Origin: Actinomycetota bacterium
Lineage (GTDB): Bacteria; Actinomycetota; Actinomycetes; Actinomycetales; Microbacteriaceae
DNA length: 64,000 nt
Reading direction: 5' to 3'
Assembly (NCBI GenBank): GCA_020160915.1
Contig: JAIUPK010000004.1
Location: forward strand, 310,001 to 374,000
Under the pieces are notes generated by a model. The model was not told the DNA's origin. It ran no database searches and was given only the letters and a program-made list of their open reading frames with translations. Position 1 is the first letter of the stretch. The number at the start of each line of letters is the position of its first letter. Shown here one piece after another: positions 1 to 8,415 of the stretch. The position numbers and the translations under genes were made by a program.

Positions 1-428
1 AACGCGTCGAGCAGCGCCTGGGTCGGATGCTCGTGAGTGCCGTCACCCGCATTGACGATGCCCGCGTCGATCCAGCCGCTGTCGGCGAGCACGCGCGGCG
101 CACCGCTGGCCCCGTGGCGGATGACGACGGCATCCGCCCCCATGGCCGCGAGTGTCTGTGCGGTGTCCTTCAGGCTCTCGCCCTTGGAGACGCTCGAGCC
201 CTTGGCGCTGAAGTTGATGACGTCGGCGCTCAATCGCTTGGCCGCGACTTCGAACGACACGCGGGTGCGCGTCGAGTCCTCGAAGAACAGGTTGACAACA
301 GTCTTGCCCCGCAACGCCGGTAGCTTCTTGATCTCGCGGCCGGAGACGTCCGCCATGTCTTCCGCGATGTCCAGTAGCGCGACGACCTCGTCTCGGCGCA
401 GGTCACGGGTGGAGAGCAGATGCCTCAC
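1..428 (-). CDS. pyrB: Aspartate carbamoyltransferase, N-terminal part
   Basis: Catalyses carbamoyl phosphate + aspartate to carbamoyl aspartate, the first committed step of pyrimidine synthesis. The 142 visible codons carry the carbamoyl-phosphate loop S-T-R-T-R in [14 protein letters not shown] at about residues 50-63, the mobile-loop segment [12 protein letters not shown] and the HPTQALLD motif near the cut. The gene runs off the window at base 1, so about half is missing. The GTG start overlaps the pyrR stop as GTGA (428-425), which implies translational coupling and shared control by PyrR. Further pyr genes would be expected to the left, but this is inferred. Confidence 0.95.
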   Translation of the reverse strand, partial: MRHLLSTRDLRRDEVVALLDIAEDMADVSGREIKKLPALRGKTVVNLFFEDSTRTRVSFEVAAKRLSADVINFSAKGSSVSKGESLKDTAQTLAAMGADAVVIRHGASGAPRVLADSGWIDAGIVNAGDGTHEHPTQALLDA

Positions 429-952
429 TGGATCGTCACCCCCTCCTCGCCGTCGGTCTCCAAGAGCCGCACGTTGATGCGCTCATCTGTTGAGGTCGGC
501 AGGTTCTTGCCCACGAAGTCCGCGCGAATCGGCAGCTCCCGATGGCCGCGATCGACGAGGGCGGCAAGGCGCACCGCACGCGGACGACCCAGGTCACTGA
601 GGGCATCAAGAGCGGCCCGGATTGTGCGGCCCGAGTAGAGCACATCGTCGACGAGAATCACGGTCTTGCCGTCGATACCGCCAGCCGGGATGTCGGTCGG
701 CGAGGGTGCGCGGGTCGGGTTCTTGGCGAGGTCGTCCCGGTACATCGTCACGTCGAGCGACCCTACGGTGCCGGAGCCGGGCTCGATGGAATCCAGGATC
801 CCCGCGATGCGCCGCGCAAGAATGACTCCACGAGTCGGGATTCCGAGGAGAACGAGATCGGATGAACCGCGATTGGACTCCAGGATCTCGTGGGAGATCC
901 GAGTCAACGCACGCGCGATATCAGCCTGCTGCAGCACGGAGCGTGCAGTCAT
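425..952 (-). CDS. pyrR: Bifunctional pyr operon regulator / uracil phosphoribosyltransferase
   Basis: PyrR senses UMP/UTP and PRPP and binds pyr mRNA; many homologues also have uracil phosphoribosyltransferase activity. The 175-residue product is of normal length and has the PRPP-binding motif [10 protein letters not shown] at 101-110 and the basic segment [11 protein letters not shown] near 38-48. It has a strong AAGGAGG ribosome binding site at 958-964. A hairpin matching the PyrR-binding consensus lies just upstream, so autogenous translational repression is likely, as described for mycobacterial PyrR. It is the first gene of the operon and is coupled to pyrB. Confidence 0.96.
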   Translation of the reverse strand: MTARSVLQQADIARALTRISHEILESNRGSSDLVLLGIPTRGVILARRIAGILDSIEPGSGTVGSLDVTMYRDDLAKNPTRAPSPTDIPAGGIDGKTVILVDDVLYSGRTIRAALDALSDLGRPRAVRLAALVDRGHRELPIRADFVGKNLPTSTDERINVRLLETDGEEGVTIQ

Positions 953-962
953 TCTGACCTCC

Positions 963-985
963 TTCCCCGCCTCACAGGACGGAAC
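963..985 (-). promoter_or_regulatory. Predicted PyrR-binding hairpin over the pyrR ribosome binding site
   Basis: On the minus strand bases 981-968 read CGTCCTGTGAGGCG. The published PyrR-loop consensus is ARUCCNGNGAGGYU. UCC, G, GAGG and Y match exactly, the R-Y pair is kept as G-C, and the outermost A-U pair is replaced by C-G, a compensating change. Flanking UUCC (984-981) can pair with the G-rich stretch running into the AAGGAGG site. No terminator or antiterminator is visible, so this looks like translational control. Confidence 0.7.
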
Positions 986-1007
986 TTAAAGGAAACCTGT
1001 TGAGCCC

Positions 1008-1013
1008 ACTATA
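1008..1013 (-). promoter_or_regulatory. Predicted -10 box of the pyrR operon
   Basis: TATAGT on the minus strand is a good -10 hexamer. It predicts a transcript starting near 1001 with a leader of about 50 nt that contains the PyrR hairpin. No convincing -35 box was seen. Confidence 0.45.
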
Positions 1014-1084
1014 GCGCCCAGCGAGGGCACACCCGATGAGGGCGGACGGGACTTTAGCCTCTCGGGAGGGCGAGCGGGTCTGGA

Positions 1085-1096
1085 TACCATCGGGGC
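1085..1096 (+). promoter_or_regulatory. Predicted leaderless promoter of the PPK2 gene
   Basis: A -10-like TACCAT (1085-1090) is followed by 6 nt and then the ATG at 1097. No ribosome binding site is present, so transcription probably starts at or next to the start codon. Confidence 0.4.
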
Positions 1097-2056
1097 ATGT
1101 CGAAGGATGCCGCCGATTCCGCGCACCGGGAGTTCCCCGCCGCCGACCCGGGACAGGTCGATGTGACCCCCGAGATCGATGAACTCGGGGAACTCGAGGA
1201 GCTGCTCGGGGATGCCTCTCCGAACGCTGAGGCCGATCGGCGGGCGTGGCGCCAGGGCTACCCGTACAAGGCGAAGATGACCCGCCGCGACTACGAGAAC
1301 CAGAAGCGCCGCCTGCAAATCGAGCTGCTCAAGTTGCAGGCGTGGACGAAGGAGTCGGGCCAGAAGGTCGTCATCCTCTTCGAGGGCCGGGATGCCGCGG
1401 GCAAGGGTGGCGCGATCAAGCGCTTCATGGAGCATCTGAACCCCCGCGGGGCACGCGTCGTTGCGCTCGAGATCCCGACTGATCGGGAGCGCAGCCAGTG
1501 GTACTTCCAGCGCTACGTGCAGCACCTCCCCACCAGCGGCGAGATCGTGATGTTCGACCGTTCCTGGTACAACCGCGCAGGCGTCGAGCGCGTGATGGGT
1601 TACTGCTCGCCCCACGAATACCTCGAGTTCACGCGGTCGGCACCTGAGTTCGAGCGGATGCTCGTGCAGAGCGGCATCCATCTGATCAAGTTCTGGTTCT
1701 CCGTCGGGCGCGCCGAGCAGCGCGCCCGGTTCACGGCGCGCTCGCACGACGTCGTCAAACAGTGGAAACTCTCTCCCACGGACCTCGCGAGCCTCGACAA
1801 GTGGGACGACTACACCAGAGCGAAGGAGGCGATGTTCTTCTACACCGACACGCCGCTGGCGCCCTGGACGGTCGTCAAGTCCAATGACAAGAAGCGCGCG
1901 CGCATCGAGGCGATGCGGTGGGTGCTGAGCCTGTTCGACTACACAGGCAAGGACCGCGAGGTGGTCGCGGTTCCCGACTCACGGATCATCGGCAGCCCAG
2001 CGACGGTGTACGACGAGGGTGAGGCGCCCGGCGGCGCCTTCCCGGTCGTGGGTTAG
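1097..2056 (+). CDS. ppk2: Polyphosphate kinase 2 family protein
   Basis: PPK2 enzymes transfer phosphate between polyphosphate and nucleotides, mostly regenerating NDP or NTP. The 319-residue protein has Walker A GRDAAGKG at 97-104, Walker B-like IVMFDRSWYNR at 150-160, and the conserved AGVERVMGYC and RSHDVVKQWKLSPTDL segments. A 90-residue acidic N-terminal extension precedes the kinase core. It stands alone on the plus strand; its TAG interlocks with the nusB stop as TTAG (2053-2056). Substrate preference (ADP, GDP or AMP) cannot be read from sequence alone. Confidence 0.93.
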   Translation: MSKDAADSAHREFPAADPGQVDVTPEIDELGELEELLGDASPNAEADRRAWRQGYPYKAKMTRRDYENQKRRLQIELLKLQAWTKESGQKVVILFEGRDAAGKGGAIKRFMEHLNPRGARVVALEIPTDRERSQWYFQRYVQHLPTSGEIVMFDRSWYNRAGVERVMGYCSPHEYLEFTRSAPEFERMLVQSGIHLIKFWFSVGRAEQRARFTARSHDVVKQWKLSPTDLASLDKWDDYTRAKEAMFFYTDTPLAPWTVVKSNDKKRARIEAMRWVLSLFDYTGKDREVVAVPDSRIIGSPATVYDEGEAPGGAFPVVG

Positions 2057-2466
2057 GCGCGAGTGGCAGCGATTCGGCCCAGTAGCCCGTTCACGAAGCC
2101 CGCGGAGTCCTCGGTGCTGTGCACGCGAGCGGACTCGACGGCCTCGGCAATCGCCACACTGTCGGGCACCTCGTCGTTGAACAGGATCTCCCAGATCCCG
2201 ATGCGCAGAAGCGCGCGGTCGATCGCGGGCATCCGGCTGATCGTCCAGCCTTGGGCGTAGGTCTCGATGAGCTCGTCGATCTCATCTCCGTGCTCGGTGA
2301 TACCGACGACGATCTCGCGCGCGTACTCCCACGAGTTGCTGCGCTTCGGGTCTGCCGCATTGCGGGCCGCCTCATCGGCCAGCGCCGCGTTGATCGACTC
2401 GCCGCGCACGTCGGCGCTGTAGAGGATGTCGAGGGCGCGCTTGCGGGACTTGCTGCGGGCGCCCAC
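2053..2466 (-). CDS. nusB: Transcription antitermination factor NusB
   Basis: All-helical RNA-binding factor that with NusE (S10) binds boxA RNA in rRNA antitermination. The 137-residue product starts ARSKSRKRALDILYSADVRG and ends in the family-typical EFVNGLLG-like segment GFVNGLLGRIAA. The GTG at 2466 is chosen because the upstream frame has no other plausible start after the efp stop; it lies 31 bp from efp. Last gene of the long rpsD-to-nusB minus-strand run, and its stop overlaps that of PPK2. Confidence 0.93.
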   Translation of the reverse strand: MGARSKSRKRALDILYSADVRGESINAALADEAARNAADPKRSNSWEYAREIVVGITEHGDEIDELIETYAQGWTISRMPAIDRALLRIGIWEILFNDEVPDSVAIAEAVESARVHSTEDSAGFVNGLLGRIAATRA

Positions 2467-2497
2467 TACTCGGCGCTCTGTTCGTTCTGCACCGACA

Positions 2498-3061
2498 TCA
2501 GTCGGTGACGCGGCCCAGGTAGCTGCCGTCGCGAGTGTCGACCTTGACCTTGGTGCCCTGTTCGAGGAACAGCGGCACCTGGATCTGGTAGCCGGTCTCC
2601 ACAGTCGCGGGCTTGGTGCCGCCCGTGGAGCGGTCGCCCTGCAGGCCGGGCTCGGTGTACGTGATCTCCAGGACGACGGATGCCGGCAGCTCGACGTAGA
2701 GCGGGTCACCGTTGTGCAGAGCGATCGTGACGTTCTGGTTCTCCAGCATGAAGTTGGCGGCGTCGCCGACCTGTGCCGGAGTGAGGGTGATCTGGTCGTA
2801 GTTGCCCAGATCCATGAACACGAAGTTGTCGCCGTCCTTGTACGAGTACTGGAAGTCGGCACGGTCGACGGTCTCGGTCTCGATCTTCGCACCGGCGTTG
2901 AACGTGCGGTCGACGACCTTGCCCGTCATCACATTCTTGACCTTGGTGCGCACGAAGGCACCACCCTTGCCGGGCTTGACGTGCTGGAAGTCGATGACCG
3001 TCCAGAGGCCACCGTCCATGTTGAGTACCACGCCGTTGCGAATGTCAGCGGTTGAAGCCAT
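2498..3061 (-). CDS. efp: Translation elongation factor P
   Basis: EF-P relieves ribosome stalling at polyproline stretches. The 187-residue protein has three beta-barrel domains; the tip loop [10 protein letters not shown] places Lys32 at the apex. No modification genes (EpmA/B, EarP, YmfI) lie nearby, and some actinobacterial EF-P proteins are known to act unmodified, so an unmodified lysine is plausible here (inference). The upstream gap to aroQ holds a palindromic repeat (3092-3127). Likely cotranscribed with nusB. Confidence 0.97.
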   Translation of the reverse strand: MASTADIRNGVVLNMDGGLWTVIDFQHVKPGKGGAFVRTKVKNVMTGKVVDRTFNAGAKIETETVDRADFQYSYKDGDNFVFMDLGNYDQITLTPAQVGDAANFMLENQNVTIALHNGDPLYVELPASVVLEITYTEPGLQGDRSTGGTKPATVETGYQIQVPLFLEQGTKVKVDTRDGSYLGRVTD

Positions 3062-3091
3062 GGGTTGAGTTATCCGTTCGTTGAAGACGCT

Positions 3092-3127
3092 GGTTGAGCG
3101 GGACCCGGAAGGGTCCGTATCGAAACC
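3092..3127. repeat. Intergenic palindromic repeat, copy A
   Basis: Outer arms GGTTGAG and GTATCGAAACC enclose an inner hairpin GGACCC-GGAA-GGGTCC (about 3101-3116). The same arms, with the same flanking CGCT, recur at 51086-51118, so this is a dispersed repeat family. It sits in the 77-bp gap between aroQ and efp. Confidence 0.75.
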
Positions 3128-3138
3128 GACATGCGAGT

Positions 3139-3576
3139 CTACCCGAGGCGGCGCGCGACGAGGTCAAGCGCGAGCAGGTAGCTGTCGAAGCCGAATCCGG
3201 CGATCACGCCGGTCGCCACCGCCGAGATGACGCTGGTGTGGCGGAACTCCTCGCGCGCGTGCGGATTGGAGATGTGCACCTCAACGAGCAACAGACCCGC
3301 CTTGGTGACGAGCGCCGCGGCATCCCGAAGCGCGTACGAATAGTGCGTGAAGGCGGCGGGGTTGAGAATCACCGGACTGCCGGTATCGACGGCCTCGTGC
3401 AGCCAACCGATGAGGGTCGCCTCGTCATCGGTCTGGCGCAGGTCGATGGTGAGACCGGATGCCTCGCCCTCAAGCAGTCCTCGCAGGTCGTCTAGAGTAC
3501 CGCTGCCGTACACATCCGGCTCACGACTACCGAGACGGCCGAGGTTCGGGCCGTTGAGGACGAGGACGGTGGTCAC
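3139..3576 (-). CDS. aroQ: Type II 3-dehydroquinate dehydratase
   Basis: Third step of the shikimate pathway: 3-dehydroquinate to 3-dehydroshikimate. The 145-residue length is typical for type [19 protein letters not shown] at 8-24 holds the mobile lid with the catalytic Tyr23 and Arg; [15 protein letters not shown] carries the substrate-binding His. A longer reading frame exists (to 3624), but GTG at 3576 overlaps the upstream stop as GTGA and gives the normal N-terminus [10 protein letters not shown]. It is separated from the other aro genes by a LysE exporter and a small membrane protein. Confidence 0.96.
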   Translation of the reverse strand: MTTVLVLNGPNLGRLGSREPDVYGSGTLDDLRGLLEGEASGLTIDLRQTDDEATLIGWLHEAVDTGSPVILNPAAFTHYSYALRDAAALVTKAGLLLVEVHISNPHAREEFRHTSVISAVATGVIAGFGFDSYLLALDLVARRLG

Positions 3577-4034
3577 GGCTCCGAGTGTACTGTTCCGCGG
3601 GGTGCCAGACGCGTGAGCGCCCATCCGAAGAGGATGAAGAGCGCGCCAACACCCGCGACGAACGCCGCCACTCCGAACGAGACGATTGACGTGAACAACG
3701 AGGTGCGCAGGAACGACGCGTTCATCACGGTGATCCGCACGGGGTCCTCGCGATCGAGCTCGGCGTAGGTGGCGCCACCACTGGCCTCCAGCGCGTGATG
3801 GCTGATGATGTCGGCTTCAGCGTAGGCCGTGAACGGATCCGCGACCGCGGCACCGGCCAGGAACGCTGCGTCCTCGGCGACGGTGATCTTCTCGGCGGCG
3901 AGCTGGCTGCTGACGGTGACCCACACCGTCCCTCCTGCGACGATCATGATGACCCCCGCAATGATCCCGAGTATCCCGACGAGACGGACTAGCCGGGACG
4001 TTGTCGCGCTGATGGTGATGGGTGTTGCGGTCAT
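3573..4034 (-). CDS. Two-helix membrane protein, unknown function
   Basis: 153 residues with two clear membrane helices at about 16-38 and 115-138 and a mostly acidic outer segment of about 75 residues between them ([23 protein letters not shown]). I do not recognise a domain. Similar proteins in this family of bacteria are often mislabelled as LigA-like dioxygenase; nothing here supports that. A GGGAG ribosome binding site precedes the ATG, and the stop overlaps the aroQ start, so the two are translationally coupled. Confidence 0.8.
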   Translation of the reverse strand: MTATPITISATTSRLVRLVGILGIIAGVIMIVAGGTVWVTVSSQLAAEKITVAEDAAFLAGAAVADPFTAYAEADIISHHALEASGGATYAELDREDPVRITVMNASFLRTSLFTSIVSFGVAAFVAGVGALFILFGWALTRLAPRGTVHSEP

Positions 4035-4065
4035 GAACTCTGCTCCCTGATCGAACTGGCACGAT

Positions 4066-4079
4066 GACGCGATCGCGTC
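4066..4079. repeat. Perfect 14-bp palindrome between the LysE gene and the small membrane gene
   Basis: GACGCGATCGCGTC is its own reverse complement. It lies in the 99-bp gap downstream of the LysE gene and could be an operator or a small hairpin; no U-run follows, so it is not a standard terminator. Confidence 0.4.
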
Positions 4080-4133
4080 TGACTCATGCTCCCGTCAGAT
4101 TCGAGAGAACATCAGGGTCGAAGGTCCCCTAGG

Positions 4134-4772
4134 TCAGGGCGTCGACTCCACAGCGAGCACGCCGGCGAACCCGACGAGCACTCCCCCGGTCACGCGGTCG
4201 ATCCAGCGCACGACCTTCGGGTTGGTGAACCAACGCCGCGCAATCTGTGAGGCGAAGATGATCGCCGAGAACCAGATCAGCGACTCGACGACGTGCACGA
4301 GCGCGAGCAGCAACCCCATTCCCAACGGCGGCACGCCCTGCGGGATGAACTGCGGGATCAGGGCGATGTAGAACACGCCGACCTTGGGATTGAGGATGTT
4401 GGAGAGCAGTCCACGGCCGAAGGCCGCCGTCAGTCGTCCTGTCGGCCTGGCCGAGGCATCCGTCTCGGGCACGGCGGTGTGGCGGAAGCTCGCGACGATC
4501 ATCGAGATGCCGAGGTACAGCAGGTATGCCGCCCCAGCGAGCTTGAGCACGGTGAACGCGACCTCAGACGCGGCGAGCAGCGCCGCGGCGCCGACGGCCG
4601 CGGCCGCTCCCCACACGAATGCACCCGAGCAGATGCCGAATGCCGTCGCGTAGGCGTGGGCACGCGACTGGGTGAGCGACGAACGCAGCACGAGGGTGGT
4701 GTCCAGGCCCGGGATGATCGTGAGCAGTGCCGCGAGCACAGCGAACGACCCGAGCGCCTGGGCGATCGTCAC
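4134..4772 (-). CDS. LysE/RhtB-family exporter
   Basis: 212-residue membrane protein with about six helices, the hallmark N-terminal segment IIPGLDTTLVLRSSL (family IPGPxxxxV-type), and ILNPKVGVFYIALIPQFI in the middle. The family exports amino acids and related metabolites. The ATG overlaps the aroB stop (ATGA, 4772-4769), placing it inside the aro operon. An aromatic amino acid or shikimate-pathway compound is therefore a reasonable guess for its substrate, but sequence does not show it. Confidence 0.9.
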   Translation of the reverse strand: MTIAQALGSFAVLAALLTIIPGLDTTLVLRSSLTQSRAHAYATAFGICSGAFVWGAAAAVGAAALLAASEVAFTVLKLAGAAYLLYLGISMIVASFRHTAVPETDASARPTGRLTAAFGRGLLSNILNPKVGVFYIALIPQFIPQGVPPLGMGLLLALVHVVESLIWFSAIIFASQIARRWFTNPKVVRWIDRVTGGVLVGFAGVLAVESTP

Positions 4773-5845
4773 ACCCCCACCTCCTGATAGGCGGCGAACA
4801 GCAGCGCCTCCTCAGGACCGGCCAGCACCGAGGTCTTGCCCACGTCGTCAAGCACGATGAAGCGCATCATCCCCGCGCGCGCCTTCTTGTCGCGCTGCAT
4901 CGTCGCCAGGAGCGTCTTCCATCGGCCCAGCGGGTAGTCGACCGGCAGAGTCAGCGACTCGAGGATGCGACGGTGCCGGTCCACGACCTCGTCGCTGAGC
5001 GAGCCCGCGATACGTCCCAGCTCCGCCGCGAACACCATGCCCACCGAGATCGCCGCACCGTGCCGCCAGCGGTACCGCTCGGCGTGCTCGATCGCGTGAC
5101 CCAGGGTGTGCCCGTAGTTCAGGATCTCGCGCAGGCCGGACTCCTTGAAGTCCTCGCTCACGACGCGCGCCTTCAGGCCGATCGACAACTCGACGACCCG
5201 GCGGAACTCGTCGCTGGTGGGGTCGGTGGCGCGATCCACATCCGCTTCGATGATGTCCAGGATCTCGGGTTCGCCGATGAAGCCGCACTTCACGACTTCC
5301 GCGAATCCCGCGAGGATCTCGTTACGCGGGAGCGTGTCGAGGGTATCGAGGTCGACGACGACGGCCGCGGGCGCGTAGAACGATCCCACGAGGTTCTTGC
5401 CCTCGGCGGTGTTGATGCCGGTCTTGCCACCGACGGCCGCATCCACCATTCCGGCGACGCTCGTCGGACACTGCACCAGGCGCACCCCGCGCAACCACGT
5501 GGCGGCGACGAAGCCGGCCAGATCGGTCGTCGCTCCCCCACCCAGGCCGACCACGGCATCCGTTCTCGTGAAGTCGGTCTGGCCCATGATCTGCCAGCAG
5601 AAGGCGGCAACCTCAACGCGCTTTGCGTCCTCGGCATCCGGCACCTCGGCGAGGAGCACCTCGTAGCGGTCCATCAGCGACTCGCGCAACGCGTTGGCCT
5701 TCGCTCCCAGAGTCGGCGGATGCACGATCAGCACCTTCGCGACGCGCGGTCCCAGTTGATCGGCAAGGGACGCGAGAAGCCCACGTCCGATGATGACGTC
5801 GTAGGGGTCGGTGCCCGTGACGGGGATGACGGTGGTCTCGGTCAT
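4769..5845 (-). CDS. aroB: 3-Dehydroquinate synthase
   Basis: Converts DAHP to 3-dehydroquinate, using NAD and a divalent metal. 358 residues; GGGATTDLAGFVAATWLRG holds the nucleotide-binding glycine-rich turn, SVAGMVDAAVGGKTGIN the substrate loop, and GHTLGHAIEH the metal-binding histidines. It starts right after the aroK stop (5846) with no gap, and its stop overlaps the LysE gene start, so the genes are tightly coupled. Confidence 0.97.
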   Translation of the reverse strand: MTETTVIPVTGTDPYDVIIGRGLLASLADQLGPRVAKVLIVHPPTLGAKANALRESLMDRYEVLLAEVPDAEDAKRVEVAAFCWQIMGQTDFTRTDAVVGLGGGATTDLAGFVAATWLRGVRLVQCPTSVAGMVDAAVGGKTGINTAEGKNLVGSFYAPAAVVVDLDTLDTLPRNEILAGFAEVVKCGFIGEPEILDIIEADVDRATDPTSDEFRRVVELSIGLKARVVSEDFKESGLREILNYGHTLGHAIEHAERYRWRHGAAISVGMVFAAELGRIAGSLSDEVVDRHRRILESLTLPVDYPLGRWKTLLATMQRDKKARAGMMRFIVLDDVGKTSVLAGPEEALLFAAYQEVGV

Positions 5846-6352
5846 TTAGTCCCGCTTCTCCAGCCAGCTCACGATGCGCTGCGCTACCCGATCCAGCGGC
5901 TGGCGAGACGTATCGACGCTCAGCTGCGACAGTCGGTCGTAAATCGGTTGACGTGCGGTGACGATCGCCGTCCACGCGTCGATGCCGTCCTTCAGAAGCG
6001 GCCGCTTGCCGGTCGCGATGCGCTTCTCAACGGCCGCGGCGGAGACTGTCAACTGCACGACTCGCTTCTCGGCCAAGTCGGCCTGCGTACGGGGATCAAG
6101 GACAGCGCCACCGCCAAGGGTCACAACGGCCCGCTCCCGCAGGGCCTCAGCTACGGTCTCCCGCTCGATGGAGCGAAAATGGGGCTCACCATGATCCTCG
6201 AAGATGGTCGCGATCGGTCCATGGGCGGCCACGATTCGCTTGTCGGTGTCGATGAACGGCACCCCCAACAGGCGCGCGACCCTCTTGCCCGTGCGCGTCT
6301 TGCCGGCTCCCGGCGCCCCGATGAGTACGACGACCGCACCTTCGTCACTCAC
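5846..6352 (-). CDS. aroK: Shikimate kinase
   Basis: Phosphorylates shikimate with ATP. The 168-residue protein has Walker A GAPGAGKT at 12-19, the shikimate-binding DTD at about 35-37, LGGGAVLD (Gly-Gly-Gly substrate motif), and the lid segment [11 protein letters not shown] at 6352 is chosen because it begins GTGAGTGA, overlapping the aroC stop by 8 bp, and gives the expected short N-terminus before the P-loop. The same 8-bp GTGAGTGA arrangement occurs at the mltG-aroE junction. Confidence 0.95.
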   Translation of the reverse strand: MSDEGAVVVLIGAPGAGKTRTGKRVARLLGVPFIDTDKRIVAAHGPIATIFEDHGEPHFRSIERETVAEALRERAVVTLGGGAVLDPRTQADLAEKRVVQLTVSAAAVEKRIATGKRPLLKDGIDAWTAIVTARQPIYDRLSQLSVDTSRQPLDRVAQRIVSWLEKRD

Positions 6353-7550
6353 TCTGCGAGGCCCGTGCGGTCGTGAGGTTTTCTGGAATGGAGGCCAGAT
6401 ATGCGTCGAGGTTGCGCTTGGTCTCGCCCACGGAATCACCTCCGAATTTCTCCAGTACCGAATTGGCGAGAACGAGCGCGACCATCGCCTCGGCGACGAC
6501 ACCCGCCGCGGGCACGGCACACACGTCGGAGCGTTGGTGGTGGGCCTCGGCGGCAGTTCCCGTCGCGACATCCACTGTGCGGAGGGCGTGCGGCACCGTC
6601 GAGATCGGCTTCATGGCGGCTCGAACGCGCAGGAGGGTTCCGGTGCTCATCCCGCCCTCGGTGCCACCGGCACGGTCGGAGAGCCGGGTGATGCCGTCTG
6701 CGCCCATGACGAGTTCGTCGTGGGCGGCGGAACCCCGTCGACGCGCGGTCTCGAAGCCATCGCCGATCTCGACGCCCTTGATCGCCTGGATGCCCATCAC
6801 CGCGGCGGCCAGCTGCGAATCGAGGCGCCGATCCCAGTGGGTGTACGAGCCAAGCCCCGGCGGAAGCCCGAAAACGAGCACCTCGACGACGCCGCCGAGG
6901 GTGTCGCCGTCGTCATGGGCACGGTCCACCTCAGCAACCATCGCAGCGGATGTCGCGGCGTCGAAGCAGCGCAGCGGGTCGGCGTCGAGCGCGCCGACGT
7001 CGCCCGGCTCAGGCAGCGCGGCACCGTCGGGAACGCGCACAGTACCGATCGCCAGCGTGTGGCTGATGATCTCGATGCCGAGCTCCGACAGGAAGGCGCG
7101 TGCCACAGCACCCAGCGCCACTCGCGCCGCGGTCTCGCGGGCGCTCGCCCGCTCGAGCACGTTGCGTGCCTCGTCGAAATCGTACTTCTGCATGCCGACC
7201 AGATCGGCGTGGCCGGGACGTGGCCTGGTGAGCGCCGCACCGCGACCCTTCGGAAGGCTGTCGAGGTCCACTGGAACCGCACTCATGACCTCGACCCAGC
7301 GCGGCCACTCGGTGTTGCCGATGCGAAGAGCAACCGGGCTGCCCATGGTGAGCCCGAACCGTACGCCGCCGCTGATGCTCAGCTCGTCCTGCTCGAACTT
7401 CATGCGCGCACCGCGGCCATAGCCGAGTGAGCGACGGTGCATGTGCTCCTGAATGAACTCCGGGCTCACCGAGACTCCCGCAGGGAGGCCCTCCAGAATG
7501 GCGACCAACTCGGGACCGTGCGACTCACCAGCCGTCAACCAACGAAGCAT
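6345..7550 (-). CDS. aroC: Chorismate synthase
   Basis: Last shikimate-pathway step, EPSP to chorismate, with reduced FMN. 401 residues from ATG 7550: [12 protein letters not shown] is the usual start with the catalytic His in GESHG; HxRS-type [17 protein letters not shown] and the C-terminal GGD-containing [15 protein letters not shown] are present. Upstream in-frame codons to 7610 fall in the aroE-aroC gap and are rejected. The stop overlaps aroK. Confidence 0.97.
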   Translation of the reverse strand: MLRWLTAGESHGPELVAILEGLPAGVSVSPEFIQEHMHRRSLGYGRGARMKFEQDELSISGGVRFGLTMGSPVALRIGNTEWPRWVEVMSAVPVDLDSLPKGRGAALTRPRPGHADLVGMQKYDFDEARNVLERASARETAARVALGAVARAFLSELGIEIISHTLAIGTVRVPDGAALPEPGDVGALDADPLRCFDAATSAAMVAEVDRAHDDGDTLGGVVEVLVFGLPPGLGSYTHWDRRLDSQLAAAVMGIQAIKGVEIGDGFETARRRGSAAHDELVMGADGITRLSDRAGGTEGGMSTGTLLRVRAAMKPISTVPHALRTVDVATGTAAEAHHQRSDVCAVPAAGVVAEAMVALVLANSVLEKFGGDSVGETKRNLDAYLASIPENLTTARASQSE

Positions 7551-7581
7551 GTGTCGATCTTCCCACAGCGCGAGGGTGCGA

Positions 7582-8415
7582 TCAGGCGACCGCGGCCCGC
7601 ATCGCCGCAACGACCTCGAGCTCGTTCGGCAGTGGCGCGAACTGGTCCCCGGCGACGAACAGGCGCACCTGCCCCACGGCCTGGTTGACGAGCAGGTCGA
7701 GTCCTGAGATCACAGTGCCGCCAGCCGACATCCAGTCGGAGGCCAGACGACTCGGCCACGGATCGTAGGCGACATCAAAGAGCACCGACCCGGCGCGTAC
7801 GGGCTCGGCGAAGACCAAATCGTTCTGCCCACCGGGAACGGTGCTGATCACCGCGTCCGGAACGATCAATGACCGATCCATGATGCCCCAGGGCCGAACG
7901 ACGACATCGACACCGAGTCGGCCGCCGAGCTCGACGATGCCGACCGCTCGCTCCGGAGAACGCGCCGACACCAGCACCCGGGTTGCCCCCAGTTGGGCGA
8001 CGGCAACCAGCACGGATGCCGCAGTCGCACCCGCACCGAGCAGGTGCACGTATCCCAGGCTCGACACACCCACGCCGGCGAACGACTCGACAACGCCCTG
8101 CACGTCGGTGTTGAACCCGCGCGGCCCCCCTGCCCCCAGCAGCACCGTGTTCGCCCCGCCGACGAGATCGACCAGCGGATGCCGCCACGCCAGCAGTGCG
8201 AGCACGTCGCGTTTGAGTGGCATGGTCAACGACAGGCCACGCCACTGCTCGTCCAACCCACCTATGAAGTCGCCGAGCGCATCGCCGCTCATCTCGATCG
8301 CTTCGTAGGTCCAGTCGAGACCGAGGACCCCGTACGCGGCACGCTGGATGGCGGGCGACTTCGAATGCGAGATGGGCGAGCCGAGCACCGCGAGGCGCGT
8401 GCCCGCGTCACTCAC
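7582..8415 (-). CDS. aroE: Shikimate dehydrogenase
   Basis: Reduces 3-dehydroshikimate to shikimate with [21 protein letters not shown] is the shikimate-binding start, SLTMPLKRD carries the catalytic Lys, NTDVQG the catalytic Asp, and [11 protein letters not shown] the nucleotide-binding turn. GTG 8415 (277 residues) is preferred over ATG 8445 because it makes the GTGAGTGA overlap with the mltG stop and gives the normal N-terminus just before [11 protein letters not shown]. The binding turn lacks the usual GAGGA pattern (GAGATA), so cofactor preference is not certain. Confidence 0.93.
   Translation of the reverse strand: MSDAGTRLAVLGSPISHSKSPAIQRAAYGVLGLDWTYEAIEMSGDALGDFIGGLDEQWRGLSLTMPLKRDVLALLAWRHPLVDLVGGANTVLLGAGGPRGFNTDVQGVVESFAGVGVSSLGYVHLLGAGATAASVLVAVAQLGATRVLVSARSPERAVGIVELGGRLGVDVVVRPWGIMDRSLIVPDAVISTVPGGQNDLVFAEPVRAGSVLFDVAYDPWPSRLASDWMSAGGTVISGLDLLVNQAVGQVRLFVAGDQFAPLPNELEVVAAMRAAVA

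Noticed and set aside
4727-6376. 549-codon open frame opposite aroB/aroK
   Set aside because: Antisense shadow; crosses three real genes and has no recognisable motif.
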